A DNA stretch of 64,000 nt from Arsenicibacter rosenii (GTDB lineage Bacteria; Bacteroidota; Bacteroidia; Cytophagales; Spirosomataceae), in contig NZ_MORL01000011.1 in the NCBI RefSeq assembly GCF_001870735.1, positions 62,001 to 126,000 of the forward strand, read 5' to 3'. Every line of letters begins with the position of its first letter. The first letter of the stretch is position 1. Shown piece after piece: positions 8,459 through 15,991 of this stretch. A program made the translations under genes and the position numbers. Below the pieces are notes generated by a model. It had not been told where the DNA came from. It saw only the letters and a list, made by a program, of their open reading frames with translations, and ran no database searches.

Positions 8459-10375
8459 TTATTTTTTGATTGTCAGTAACCATTTGGCCAGATCTTTGGC
8501 CGCCTGGAAATTTTCGTATTCGGCCGGGATCTTGCGGCCGTCGGTGTACTCGTTATAGAGCCACGGATCGCCGACAGCAAAAACAGTGCCTTTGCCCACT
8601 TTGGCCACCCCGATGATCACATCGCCCTGGTCGGTCAGCGCCGACCGTGCCGGTGCCTTGACGCTCAGCGGCGACAGCTCCTTGATGTATACTTCTTTCG
8701 TATTGGCAAAAATTTCGTGATTCGCCGGAATCATGATTTTACCTTGCTCATACTGATCGCCTTTTACCATGTTCCGGTTTTTCGGCAGGAACTGCATGCC
8801 AAAAGCGCCCGCCAGCTGGTTGAAATGCTTGTGCTCGCAGTTCGACGTATCGTTGGCCATCAGCACCAGCGTACCACCAGCTTTCACCCAGTCCGAAATG
8901 GCTTTCACGTCGGCATCCGACACATAGTTTGGTTTCGCCGTTTCTTTCGGGGTATCCGGATCTACGATGATGTACACGTCCGTACCTTTCAGCGAAGCCG
9001 CCGTCGGGGCCGCCGGAATCATTTTTGTTTTGGCGCCATAGTCGCGGAACACATTGCCCAGCCAGTAGAAACCGGAGTGCTGCCGGTCATCGAGCGTATA
9101 GTGGAACGGTTCCTGATCGCCGTTGACCCCTTTGCGGAACTCGTGATTAAAGTAGTTGTCGATGCCAACGGTTTTGCCTTTACCAACCGCCAGGTCCTTC
9201 GCCGTTTCCATTTCGAGCGCGGCCATGATAAACGGCCCGACGCCTTTCAGGTCGTCCTGCCGGATTTTCTCGCTCAGGTAGTATTCGTAGCTGCCATCGC
9301 GATACGGGTTACCACCCAGTCCACTAACCAGCACCGTTTTTTCGAGGTGAATCAGCCCCTTATCATCCGTCGAAATAAAGTTTTTCAGGATGCCCTGATA
9401 GCCTTTATCGGCATACTGCATCATTGAGGCAGGGAGGTAGCCTTTACGGACACCCTTCGCCAGGGTATACACGAACATACACGACCCCGATGCTTCAAGG
9501 TAATTGCCTTTGTCGCCTACGCGGTCGGTTACCTGATACCAAACGCCTTCTTTCGGATCCTGATACTTCACAATGGCCGGTGCCAGCCGGTTCAGGATCG
9601 CAATCAGCTCACCACGACGCGGGTGATCCTGCGGCAGATAGTCCAGCACATCGACCAGTGCCAGCCCGTACCAGCCAATGGCGCGGCTCCAGAAGTTAGG
9701 CGATTTACCGGTTTTCGGGTTTGCCCATTTCTGCTCGCGGCTTTCGTCCCAGCCATGGTACAAAAGTCCCGTTTTTTCATCGCGGGCATTTTTTTCCATC
9801 CAGACAAACTGATTGATGATATCATCAAAGTTCTTCGGCTGGTTAAATACAAGGCTGTACTCGGCATAGAACGGTTCACCCATGTACAGGCCATCGAGCC
9901 ACATCTGATTCGGATACCGCTTCTTGTGCCAGAAACCACCCTCCTTCGTCCGTGGCTGCTCCGACAGCTGCTTCATCAGCAGATCAGCGGCCTTTTTATA
10001 CTTTTCCTTGTTCGGCAACGATTGTTGATACAGGGTCAGCAGGGCGCGGCCCGGCGTTACGTTATCAATGTTATAATCTTCAAGCTTGTAGGTTTTAATG
10101 TTTCCGTCGGCCGTCACCAACTGATCCATGACCTTATTGATGTAATTGAAATAGCGGGCATCGCCGGTGCGGTACCACACCTGTTCGATGGCTTTCAGCA
10201 GCAACCCCATTTCATAGTTCCAGTGTACCCGCTGTCCCTCCTTTGCGTAGGCAACCGAGTCTTTATTAACCGTCATCATCGTTGCCGTCATCCGCTGCGA
10301 CCACGGAAGCGTCGGCTGTGCTACGGCAGCCTGACCGGCCAGCAATAAGCCGATCAATAGGTGGTTCTTTTTCAT
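8459..10375 (-). CDS. GH105 unsaturated glycuronyl hydrolase with C-terminal GATase1/DUF4350-like domain
   Basis: Releases the unsaturated uronic acid left by pectate or rhamnogalacturonan lyases. A signal peptide (MKKNHLLIGLLLAGQAAVAQ) precedes a GH105 alpha/alpha-barrel at about residues 30-370, with MWLDGLYMGEPFYAEYS, GLLYHGWDES and FWSRAIGWYGLALVDVL as family motifs. Residues 420-638 form a second domain (DVYIIVDPDTP, AISDWVKAGGTLVLMANDTSN, VGKGTVFAVGDPWLYNEY) resembling class I amidotransferase-like/DUF4350 folds. The extra domain is absent from minimal GH105 enzymes of about 370 aa; its role is unknown. It lies 1 bp downstream of the CE12-GH28 gene, so the two are translationally close. 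Confidence 0.88.
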   Translation of the reverse strand: MKKNHLLIGLLLAGQAAVAQPTLPWSQRMTATMMTVNKDSVAYAKEGQRVHWNYEMGLLLKAIEQVWYRTGDARYFNYINKVMDQLVTADGNIKTYKLEDYNIDNVTPGRALLTLYQQSLPNKEKYKKAADLLMKQLSEQPRTKEGGFWHKKRYPNQMWLDGLYMGEPFYAEYSLVFNQPKNFDDIINQFVWMEKNARDEKTGLLYHGWDESREQKWANPKTGKSPNFWSRAIGWYGLALVDVLDYLPQDHPRRGELIAILNRLAPAIVKYQDPKEGVWYQVTDRVGDKGNYLEASGSCMFVYTLAKGVRKGYLPASMMQYADKGYQGILKNFISTDDKGLIHLEKTVLVSGLGGNPYRDGSYEYYLSEKIRQDDLKGVGPFIMAALEMETAKDLAVGKGKTVGIDNYFNHEFRKGVNGDQEPFHYTLDDRQHSGFYWLGNVFRDYGAKTKMIPAAPTAASLKGTDVYIIVDPDTPKETAKPNYVSDADVKAISDWVKAGGTLVLMANDTSNCEHKHFNQLAGAFGMQFLPKNRNMVKGDQYEQGKIMIPANHEIFANTKEVYIKELSPLSVKAPARSALTDQGDVIIGVAKVGKGTVFAVGDPWLYNEYTDGRKIPAEYENFQAAKDLAKWLLTIKK

Positions 10376-10376
10376 G

Positions 10377-12710
10377 TTATTTCTTTGTTACAACTGTAGA
10401 TAGTGCGTTGCTGCCGAATTCTACTTCTTTCTTAGCCTTTGAGGCATCGGTGTTCAACAGGCGGATTGCCTTCGAGCGATCACCCATCACTTTGAGTACT
10501 AAATCGGCGCCGGGTTTATAGCTGATCTGATCGAGGGTAATGTTTTTGCTGTTCTGCACCTTCATGACCGTTTTTTCTTTGGTCATCAGCGTGATGTTTT
10601 TCAAGCTGATGTTTTCGGCCTCGATGCAGACCAGGCCTTTGTTGGCTTCCAGCACCGCATTTTCAATGTCAATGTTTTTGATCGACATTTCGGGCAGACC
10701 ACGGATCAGAATACCGGTCTCGGCCCCCTGGCAAACAACATTCCGGATATGGAAATCGCGGAACTGCGGCGTCCCCTCGTTCAGCGGCTGCGCCTCCATC
10801 GTTGGCAGTTCGTTGCTCTCGCCGGGCTGCGGAACAGGGTCTTTGGCCATGTAATACATATCAAACAAGATGGCCTCGCCCGGAATATCGGTCATGTTGA
10901 TGTCGGTTACGTAGATTTGCTCGACAACCCCGCCACGCCCCCGCGCCGTTTTAAAACGCAGGCCCACATCGGTGCCGAGGAAATTGCAGTTCGACACATA
11001 CAGATTTTTCACCCCGCCCGACATTTCAGAACCAATCACAAATCCGCCGTGTGCGTGGTAGACCGTACAGTTGCGGACAATGAAATTTTCGGTCGGTACA
11101 CCCCGTTTGCGGCCTTCTTCGTCGCGGCCCGACTTGATGCAGATGCCATCGTCGCCGACATCGAACGTACAGTTTTCGACCAATCCGTTGCGGCACGATT
11201 CCAGATCGACGCCGTCGCCGTTCTGGGCATACCACGGGTTGCGTACCGACACGTTGCGGAGCGTAATATGGTTACACAGCATCGGGTGCAGGTTCCAGGC
11301 CGGTGAGTTCTGAAACGTGACGCCTTCCAGCAAAATGTATGAGCAGTTGGTCAGCCGCACCATGTTGGGGCGCAGGAAGTTTTTGAATTCCTTCGAACTT
11401 TCGATGGTATAGCCCGCCGCCACCTGACCGGCACGCGGAATTTTTGATCCTTTCAGAGAGGCCTCGGTCGGATACCACATGTTCTGCGATTCATCCAGCA
11501 CCCCGCCCGACGCGACCAGCTTTTTCCACTGGTTGGCAGTCATTTTTTCTTTCTTCACGGCCCGCCACACCTGACCAGCCCCGTCGATAATGCCGGCACC
11601 GGTGATGGCGATGTGGTGCGCATTCTCGGCACTCACCGGCGACTGACACCGGATTGCCTCCTGCCCTTCCCACGACGTTTTGACGAGCGGATACTCATCA
11701 TAATTTTCGCTGAATTGCAGCAACGCTCCTTTTTCGAGGTGCAGGTTCACATTCGACTGTAATACAATCGGGCCGGTCAGCCAGAACCCTTTTGGAATCA
11801 GCACCGTACCACCGCCCGCTTTCGTACAGGCGTCAATGGCCTGATTGATCGCTTTCGAGTTGACAGTCAGCCCGTCGGCTTTGGCGCCGAAACGGGTAAT
11901 GTTAAACGTATCCTTACGAAAGGCCGGTTCAACGGTTTTCGGCAGTTCATAGGCATATTTGCCCGGAAAGGCCGATGGTTTCAGCAGTCCCGCCAGCGGA
12001 GCAATTGACCGGAAACCCTCAGCCACCAGACCGGCCATTACCGCCGCCCCATAGCCCGAAAAATGCGTATCATCGACTTTGCCGTCCGGAAAGCGCGGGT
12101 ACATCTTCGGCGGCAGGTGCATAAACAGTTCCTTTGAGCCTTCCACGCCATGGCCGACAATCACCTCACGGCTCGTGGCGTGCAGGTCGATCAGGGGCAG
12201 TTTGTATTCTTTCGCGATGGCCCGCACCACGCCCGGGTACTCGCCGTGCTGATCCACGAACTGACCATTGGCATCGAATTTCCGGCGCATGACCGGTGTC
12301 AGTAGTACGGGGGTTGCCCCTTTCGCCTTAGCCTCTTCGGCATAGCGAATCAGGTTTTTGCGGTAATCGGTCTGCGGAGCGGCATAGCGCGTGGTATCCT
12401 CAATTTTCTGGTCATTATGCCCGAACTGAATCAGGACAAAATCGCCGGGGCGCAGTTGTTCCAGTACCTTTTGCCAGCGGCCCTCGGTCCGGAAGCTTTT
12501 GGTACTGCGGCCATTGACGGCATGGTTCTGCACCTCTACGCCCTCCAGCAGGTAGTCGGGCAGGGCCATGCCCCAACCGGTTTCGGGAGCGGCATTGGCC
12601 GGTTTGTTGGCACAGGTCGAGTCGCCGATCAGAAAGATACGCGGCTTGTTTTCGGCCGGCTTAAACGCCACCATAAACAGCAGCAGGGCAATACGATACA
12701 AGGATTTCAT
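10377..12710 (-). CDS. CE12 acetylesterase fused to GH28 polygalacturonase
   Basis: One 777-aa secreted protein with two enzymes. Residues 20-250 are an SGNH hydrolase of the CE12 rhamnogalacturonan/pectin acetylesterase type, with FLIGDST, FGHNDQ and DDTHFSGYG blocks. Residues 275-720 are a GH28 beta-helix (FNITRFGAKADG) with NGDGVD, VGDDGICIKSG, HGGFVIGSE and LRFKTARG, matching the three Asp, the His and the Arg/Lys substrate-binding signature. The fusion would deacetylate and cleave pectin in one step. The frame is open to 12749, but ATG at 12708-12710 starts the hydrophobic signal MKSLYRIALLLFMVAF. It is the second gene of the operon, 22 bp after the cupin gene. Confidence 0.9.
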   Translation of the reverse strand: MKSLYRIALLLFMVAFKPAENKPRIFLIGDSTCANKPANAAPETGWGMALPDYLLEGVEVQNHAVNGRSTKSFRTEGRWQKVLEQLRPGDFVLIQFGHNDQKIEDTTRYAAPQTDYRKNLIRYAEEAKAKGATPVLLTPVMRRKFDANGQFVDQHGEYPGVVRAIAKEYKLPLIDLHATSREVIVGHGVEGSKELFMHLPPKMYPRFPDGKVDDTHFSGYGAAVMAGLVAEGFRSIAPLAGLLKPSAFPGKYAYELPKTVEPAFRKDTFNITRFGAKADGLTVNSKAINQAIDACTKAGGGTVLIPKGFWLTGPIVLQSNVNLHLEKGALLQFSENYDEYPLVKTSWEGQEAIRCQSPVSAENAHHIAITGAGIIDGAGQVWRAVKKEKMTANQWKKLVASGGVLDESQNMWYPTEASLKGSKIPRAGQVAAGYTIESSKEFKNFLRPNMVRLTNCSYILLEGVTFQNSPAWNLHPMLCNHITLRNVSVRNPWYAQNGDGVDLESCRNGLVENCTFDVGDDGICIKSGRDEEGRKRGVPTENFIVRNCTVYHAHGGFVIGSEMSGGVKNLYVSNCNFLGTDVGLRFKTARGRGGVVEQIYVTDINMTDIPGEAILFDMYYMAKDPVPQPGESNELPTMEAQPLNEGTPQFRDFHIRNVVCQGAETGILIRGLPEMSIKNIDIENAVLEANKGLVCIEAENISLKNITLMTKEKTVMKVQNSKNITLDQISYKPGADLVLKVMGDRSKAIRLLNTDASKAKKEVEFGSNALSTVVTKK

Positions 12711-12732
12711 GATCATGAGGTTGCAAATGAGA

Positions 12733-13131
12733 CTAGCATGCCGGCGCAAACAGACACGCTGCCTTCCGGGTATAGGGTTCGTAGATATAGTCGGCTTCGT
12801 CGTATAACCGGTCCGATGCGACCAGCAACACCGAGCCGCCGGAGAAGTCGCTCATGTCGTGCCAGTCTTCGGGAGCCAGCAACAGGCACTTCTGCGGATG
12901 GTTCAGCCAGTAGGTATATTCCCGCTTGCCGTCGTGCACATAGACTTTGCAGGAACCGCTCAGACAAACCAGGGCCACTTGTGCTAAGTGATGCCGGTGG
13001 CCGCCCCGCTGTTTTCCTTCGGCATCATAGATGAAAAATACCCGCTTGATTTCCTGACTGAATACGTTTTCAAAAACGGTCAGGCTTCCCTTTTCAGACT
13101 GAACGGTATCAAGGTAAAAGAGCTGCGGCAT
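12733..13131 (-). CDS. FdtA/QdtA-like cupin protein (WxcM-type C-terminal domain)
   Basis: 132-aa single-domain cupin. The pattern DTVQSEKGSLTVFEN, then IKRVFFIYDAEGKQRGGHRHHLAQVALVCLSG, matches the family of dTDP-4-keto-hexose 3,4-ketoisomerases (FdtA/QdtA), including the His residues of the active site. ATG at 13129-13131 starts at the conserved MPQLFYLDTV; an upstream in-frame start at 13191 would add 20 unconserved residues. Such enzymes normally serve deoxysugar synthesis, so first place in a pectinase operon is odd. It may act on a pectin-derived sugar or have been captured by the promoter; both are inference. Confidence 0.75.
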   Translation of the reverse strand: MPQLFYLDTVQSEKGSLTVFENVFSQEIKRVFFIYDAEGKQRGGHRHHLAQVALVCLSGSCKVYVHDGKREYTYWLNHPQKCLLLAPEDWHDMSDFSGGSVLLVASDRLYDEADYIYEPYTRKAACLFAPAC

Positions 13132-13315
13132 TTGATTAGGGGCTCTGGCTGCCACCGGACTACACTTTGCGGTAGCCCGGCAACATACCATTCGTCAAAC
13201 GAATATGACTTTTTTGATATAGGTTGGCTGTTGCTCCCGATAAGGGTTTTATTCAGCTAAGGGAAGATGGAAAGGAAGACTGTACTATGCAATGAAAAGC
13301 TTTTACTTTTTTTAC

Positions 13316-13339
13316 GCAAACGTTCCCGATAACGTTTGC
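13316..13339. promoter_or_regulatory. LacI-type operator candidate upstream of the pectinase operon
   Basis: Perfect 9-bp arms, GCAAACGTT-N6-AACGTTTGC, centred about 195 bp upstream of the cupin start codon. It matches the palindrome at 4879-4902 in length, spacing and nearly every arm base. Together the two sites make the LacI-type protein at 5018-6037 the likely regulator of both operons. The 140 bp from here to the first repeat at 13480 show no gene. Confidence 0.78.
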
Positions 13340-13479
13340 AATTGCAAAGAAGCCTGAGCGGGGTACTGGTTTCCTGAACGCCTTTCCGGTATTTTCTCTG
13401 CCGCGCCGATGGGTTTCAGGCGGATAGTGCCTGGGTGTGATTTGTACTTTCCTGCGTTAAGTCAGTGTTGCCGCTTGTC

Positions 13480-13569
13480 GCTCGTCAGGATTTTAAAATC
13501 CGACGCACCTAATCGCGGATGTATACATCCGCAGTCAGCAACATCCGGATTTACAAATCCGGATGAGCG
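13480..13569. repeat. Triple-palindrome repeat, copy A
   Basis: About 90 bp composed of three consecutive palindromes: P1 (CGTC-GGATTTTAAAATCC type, here with a base change and a missing base), P2 at 13515-13532 (GCGGATGTATACATCCGC, perfect) and P3 at 13542-13565 (CATCCGGATTT...AAATCCGGATG). The element begins GCTCGTC and ends GATGAGCG. Closely similar copies lie at 14280-14372, 14774-14864 and 16006-16095, and a hybrid at 15906-15935; none was seen elsewhere in the window. Confidence 0.9.
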
Positions 13570-13579
13570 GGATAATGCA

Positions 13580-13759
13580 ATGAGTGCATATGCATTATTG
13601 CAAATACCGCAGAGTACCGCACATGTACTTGCATTTTTACATACTTTTAAAGACGCTGGAATAACATTATTTACGAGTCCAAGTAATAATGCAGATGACG
13701 GGAAAAAGGTTACCTTTAATACAAATGGAATAAGTCACACAACTTCAAATTATAATTAA
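13580..13759 (+). pseudogene. AT-rich coding fragment, possible toxin C-terminus remnant
   Basis: A 59-codon frame starting directly after repeat copy A (MSAYALLQIPQSTAHVL to the end NTNGISHTTSNYN). Its composition matches the AT-rich gene that follows 8 bp later rather than the GC-rich surroundings, and the tail looks like the end of a longer protein. I do not recognise the family. One reading is the last exon-like piece of a polymorphic toxin whose immunity gene is next door; another is a small stand-alone protein. The same frame upstream to 13409 runs through the repeat and is not counted. Confidence 0.4.
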
Positions 13760-13767
13760 ACAAAAAA

Positions 13768-14202
13768 ATGAAATCAACCTTCACATTAATTTTGGTACTT
13801 TTAAATACCTTATGGGCGTTTTCACAAAGTAAATCTGCTAGTATTATTGACCTTAAAAAATATGAAGGTAGTTGGCAGTCTCAAGATAAATCCTTTAAGC
13901 TTTCTCTGAAGAAAGTTAAAAAAAAGATAGAAGCCTTAAATGCTGAAATTGACGTTTTGGTAGGACCATTAACATTTAAAGATGAAAAATCAAACCCAAG
14001 AAGTTATGGAGAAGCAAATAACGAATATGGAATAATAAAGTACATAATTCCAGACCCAAAACAGAACATAGTTTTGCATGTATACCTCGATTTGGTCGAT
14101 GATGATACATTAGTTGCCACAATTAAAGATCCAACGGAGTTTATTATCGGCGAGAAGCAATCAAAAACATTACCGGATAAGATTATTTTTACAAAAAAAT
14201 AA
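13768..14202 (+). CDS. Small secreted DUF6705-like protein, candidate immunity protein
   Basis: 144 aa with a signal peptide (MKSTFTLILVLLNTLWAFSQ) and a compact beta-rich body: KKYEGSWQSQDKSFKLSLKK, VGPLTFKDEKSN, IIKYIIPD, then a DxDTLVATI strand and the ending LPDKIIFTKK. The pattern of EGSW-strand-ILTK end resembles DUF6705-type Bacteroidota proteins; this assignment is tentative. Marked A/T richness and Lys-rich codon use contrast with neighbouring genes and suggest recent transfer. It starts 8 bp after the fragment above and ends in a strong hairpin, so it probably forms a short unit with that fragment. Confidence 0.7.
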   Translation: MKSTFTLILVLLNTLWAFSQSKSASIIDLKKYEGSWQSQDKSFKLSLKKVKKKIEALNAEIDVLVGPLTFKDEKSNPRSYGEANNEYGIIKYIIPDPKQNIVLHVYLDLVDDDTLVATIKDPTEFIIGEKQSKTLPDKIIFTKK

Positions 14203-14208
14203 TACCAT

Positions 14209-14244
14209 AAGGGGGGGACATGAAGTTTTTCATGCCCCCCCCTT
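14209..14244 (+). terminator. Hairpin downstream of the DUF6705-like gene
   Basis: AAGGGGGGG pairs with a C-tract followed by CTT, with an inner CATG/CATG match and one A-C mismatch. The poly-G stem and its place 7 bp after the stop codon fit an intrinsic terminator, although the trailing T-run is short. Confidence 0.65.
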
Positions 14245-14279
14245 TATAAAAAATGGGTAGTGGCTTAATCTTGTTGTTA

Positions 14280-14372
14280 GATATATACCCCGCTCGTCGG
14301 GATTTAAAATCCCGACGAGCGGGGTATATATCCGCAGTCAGTAACATCCGGATTTACAAATCCGGATGAGCG
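14280..14372. repeat. Triple-palindrome repeat, copy B, with a 26-bp-arm perfect cruciform
   Basis: P1 is extended here to a perfect inverted repeat, arms 14280-14305 and 14307-14332 around a single A, reading through TATACCCCGCTCGTCGGG and its complement. P2 is degenerate and P3 (CATCCGGATTTACAAATCCGGATG type) follows at about 14345-14368. The expanded P1 arm differs from the other copies and may result from a local inverted duplication. Confidence 0.9.
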
Positions 14373-14381
14373 AGGTGAGTC

Positions 14382-14430
14382 ACCAATATACAAAAGCTCC
14401 GCTCGCGGATGCGGGCGGAGCTTATATGAA
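14382..14430. repeat. Hairpin module following copy B
   Basis: ACCAATATACAAAAGC, a GC-rich stem (CTCCGC...GCGGAG) and CTTATATGAA. Almost the same module recurs at 15943-15991 with AGCCCCGC...GCGGGGCT as compensated stem bases. Stem changes that keep pairing argue for a structured RNA or terminator. Both copies sit a few bases after a palindrome element. Confidence 0.8.
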
Positions 14431-14533
14431 TAAATATTAATTTGCAGTGCTGATCAACTGTTAGCAGCAGCCGATCAGCCCGAAACCTCCCCGGAGGTGG
14501 AGGGTTTTGTTTAACACTCAACCATGTATCCGC

Positions 14534-14671
14534 ATGAAGAGAGCTAAACAGCACAGCTTAGTCCAGAAACTACTAAGTTGGCTAAAAACGTCTCAGCCGC
14601 TGATCCAAACGATCTTTGGCGCGATACGGACTGGCTTTTCGATGTTGATGGAATGGCATCGACATCAGTAG
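14534..14671 (+). CDS. Possible 45-aa small protein
   Basis: ATG at 14534 opens a 45-codon frame (MKRAKQHSLVQKLLSWLKTS to the end MEWHRHQ) with a basic N-terminus and a hydrophobic middle (IQTIFGAIRTGFSML). It is followed 10 bp later by a strong intrinsic terminator and preceded by a small hairpin around 14480. No family is recognised, and the length is short enough for chance. It lies in the otherwise gene-free 470 bp between repeat copies B and C. Confidence 0.35.
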   Translation: MKRAKQHSLVQKLLSWLKTSQPLIQTIFGAIRTGFSMLMEWHRHQ

Positions 14672-14681
14672 GCTAGTGCTT

Positions 14682-14715
14682 AAAAGCGCTCCGTCCGGCA
14701 AGACGGGGCGTTTTC
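14682..14715 (+). terminator. Intrinsic terminator between repeats B and C
   Basis: A 13-bp stem (AAAGCGCTCCGTC paired with GACGGGGCGTTT, two G-U pairs) with a 6-nt loop and ending in TTTT. It shows that a transcript from the left ends here and supports a small gene or RNA at 14430-14680. Confidence 0.7.
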
Positions 14716-14773
14716 TGTTATCAAAGTTAACCGCAATTTCCAAAAAATCAAACGCGTTTTCGTCGGATGCCCT

Positions 14774-14864
14774 GCTCGTCGGGATTTCCGAATCCCGACG
14801 TACATAATCGCGGATGTATACATCCGCAGTCAGCAACATCCGGATTTGCAAATCCGGATGAGCG
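14774..14864. repeat. Triple-palindrome repeat, copy C
   Basis: P1 at 14777-14800 (CGTCGGGATTT-CCG-AATCCCGACG), P2 at 14810-14827 (perfect GCGGATGTATACATCCGC) and P3 at 14837-14860 (perfect CATCCGGATTTGCAAATCCGGATG type). Spacers between palindromes are the same as in copies A and E. It ends 49 bp before the Imm49-like gene. Confidence 0.92.
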
Positions 14865-14912
14865 GATCATTTTAAAGCAGTACAGTTGGCTTCTTTAAAG
14901 CTTTTATTAAAT

Positions 14913-15884
14913 ATGAAAACTGAATTTATTGTACATGTACCAAGCAGGTGGTTGAAGAATCCTCAAAAGAAAGAAGAGACTTTTGTCTCTTTTCAAGAAC
15001 GTTATAATGATCTGTCCGAACTGGAAGAACTAAGAGTCAAATTCCCTGATTATTCTGTTGCATCTGTTGTTGGATGGCTATCTGAAAATATTGGAAGAGC
15101 ATGGCTATATTGTAGAGAGCAATTAACGTTCAACTATCTCTTCTACCTCAACCAGCTCCGTTTAGCATGGTTCCAATATACAATGAATGATAGCCATCCT
15201 GTCACTCTGAACCTGGTTAACCGTATCATATCAACCACCGGTAAATTTGAAAACCACCGTATTAGTGCATCAGATGTGACAGAAGGTATTGAAACAGCCT
15301 TAATCCTGCGGGATGAAAACGCGCTGGCCTATCTGGCAACTATACCTGTTTCATTCACGGAACAAAGCAGTCAGGATGACCTGATCCTTGAGATTATAAT
15401 GACTTTTTATCAGATGCTGGCGAAGGGTAAAGGCAATTCCAACGAGGCACAGGCTACCTACCATGCTATTTCGGAGCAACTGGACTGGGAAACGTATAAG
15501 CGGTATATCAAGGTTGAAGGGTTTAATCAACTATGGGTATGGGAACGAATTTTTACAGCACGAAAAGAGTATGTAGAAGCCATATCATTGCCGGTAATTA
15601 CTATTTACCATCAGATATTTCAAGCCAGTCAGGCCGGCTTTGAGGATGCCGTAAGGTTAGCCCTCCATCAATGGAAAACATACTATACCCGTATCCGCAT
15701 TGATGAAAATCAGGAGGAAGAAGATCGTACGCTTTGGGGGCAAGGATTCCTTTCGTTGCCAATTACGGCGGCTTGTGCATTTGGTTATGAACGAGGATTA
15801 ACACTGAGCTCTCTGGAGTCTGATTATATTCCTCAATGGCTTATTGAAGGTCATTTCAACGGTATCGATTTACTAGTAAAGTAA
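14913..15884 (+). CDS. Imm49-like all-alpha protein, candidate immunity protein
   Basis: 323-aa soluble, predominantly helical protein without signal peptide or membrane segment. C-terminal features LPITAACAFGYERGLTL and LESDYIPQWLIEG recall the Imm49 family of immunity proteins from polymorphic toxin systems; this is pattern recognition, not a profile match. The chosen ATG (14913) starts MKTEFIVHVPSRWL; a TTG at 14886 would add nine residues. A/T-rich composition and flanking repeats C and D mark it as acquired. No cognate toxin gene is adjacent; the only candidate remnant is the fragment at 13580-13759. The protein would act in the cytoplasm. Confidence 0.6.
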   Translation: MKTEFIVHVPSRWLKNPQKKEETFVSFQERYNDLSELEELRVKFPDYSVASVVGWLSENIGRAWLYCREQLTFNYLFYLNQLRLAWFQYTMNDSHPVTLNLVNRIISTTGKFENHRISASDVTEGIETALILRDENALAYLATIPVSFTEQSSQDDLILEIIMTFYQMLAKGKGNSNEAQATYHAISEQLDWETYKRYIKVEGFNQLWVWERIFTARKEYVEAISLPVITIYHQIFQASQAGFEDAVRLALHQWKTYYTRIRIDENQEEEDRTLWGQGFLSLPITAACAFGYERGLTLSSLESDYIPQWLIEGHFNGIDLLVK

Positions 15885-15905
15885 GTGAAATAAGCCGTTA
15901 CTGCC

Positions 15906-15935
15906 GCTCGTCGGGATTTATAAATCCGGATGAGC
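15906..15935. repeat. Hybrid palindrome, copy D (P1 left arm joined to P3 right arm)
   Basis: GCTCGTCGGGATTTA is joined directly to TAAATCCGGATGAGC: the left half is the outer arm of P1 and the right half the outer arm of P3. P2 and the inner arms are gone. This is what recombination or slippage between P1 and P3 of one element would leave. Confidence 0.85.
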
Positions 15936-15942
15936 TCAAACC

Positions 15943-15991
15943 ATCAATATACAAAAGCCCCGCTTCGCAGATGCGGCGGGGCTTATATGAA
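15943..15991. repeat. Hairpin module following copy D
   Basis: Second copy of the module at 14382-14430, with ATCAATATACAAAAG and CTTATATGAA flanks preserved and a stem AGCCCCGC/GCGGGGCT. It is also a plausible terminator for the Imm49-like gene. Confidence 0.8.

Noticed and set aside
13409-13579. Longer start for the fragment at 13580
   Set aside because: The extra part runs through the palindromic repeat A, so it is not likely to be protein.
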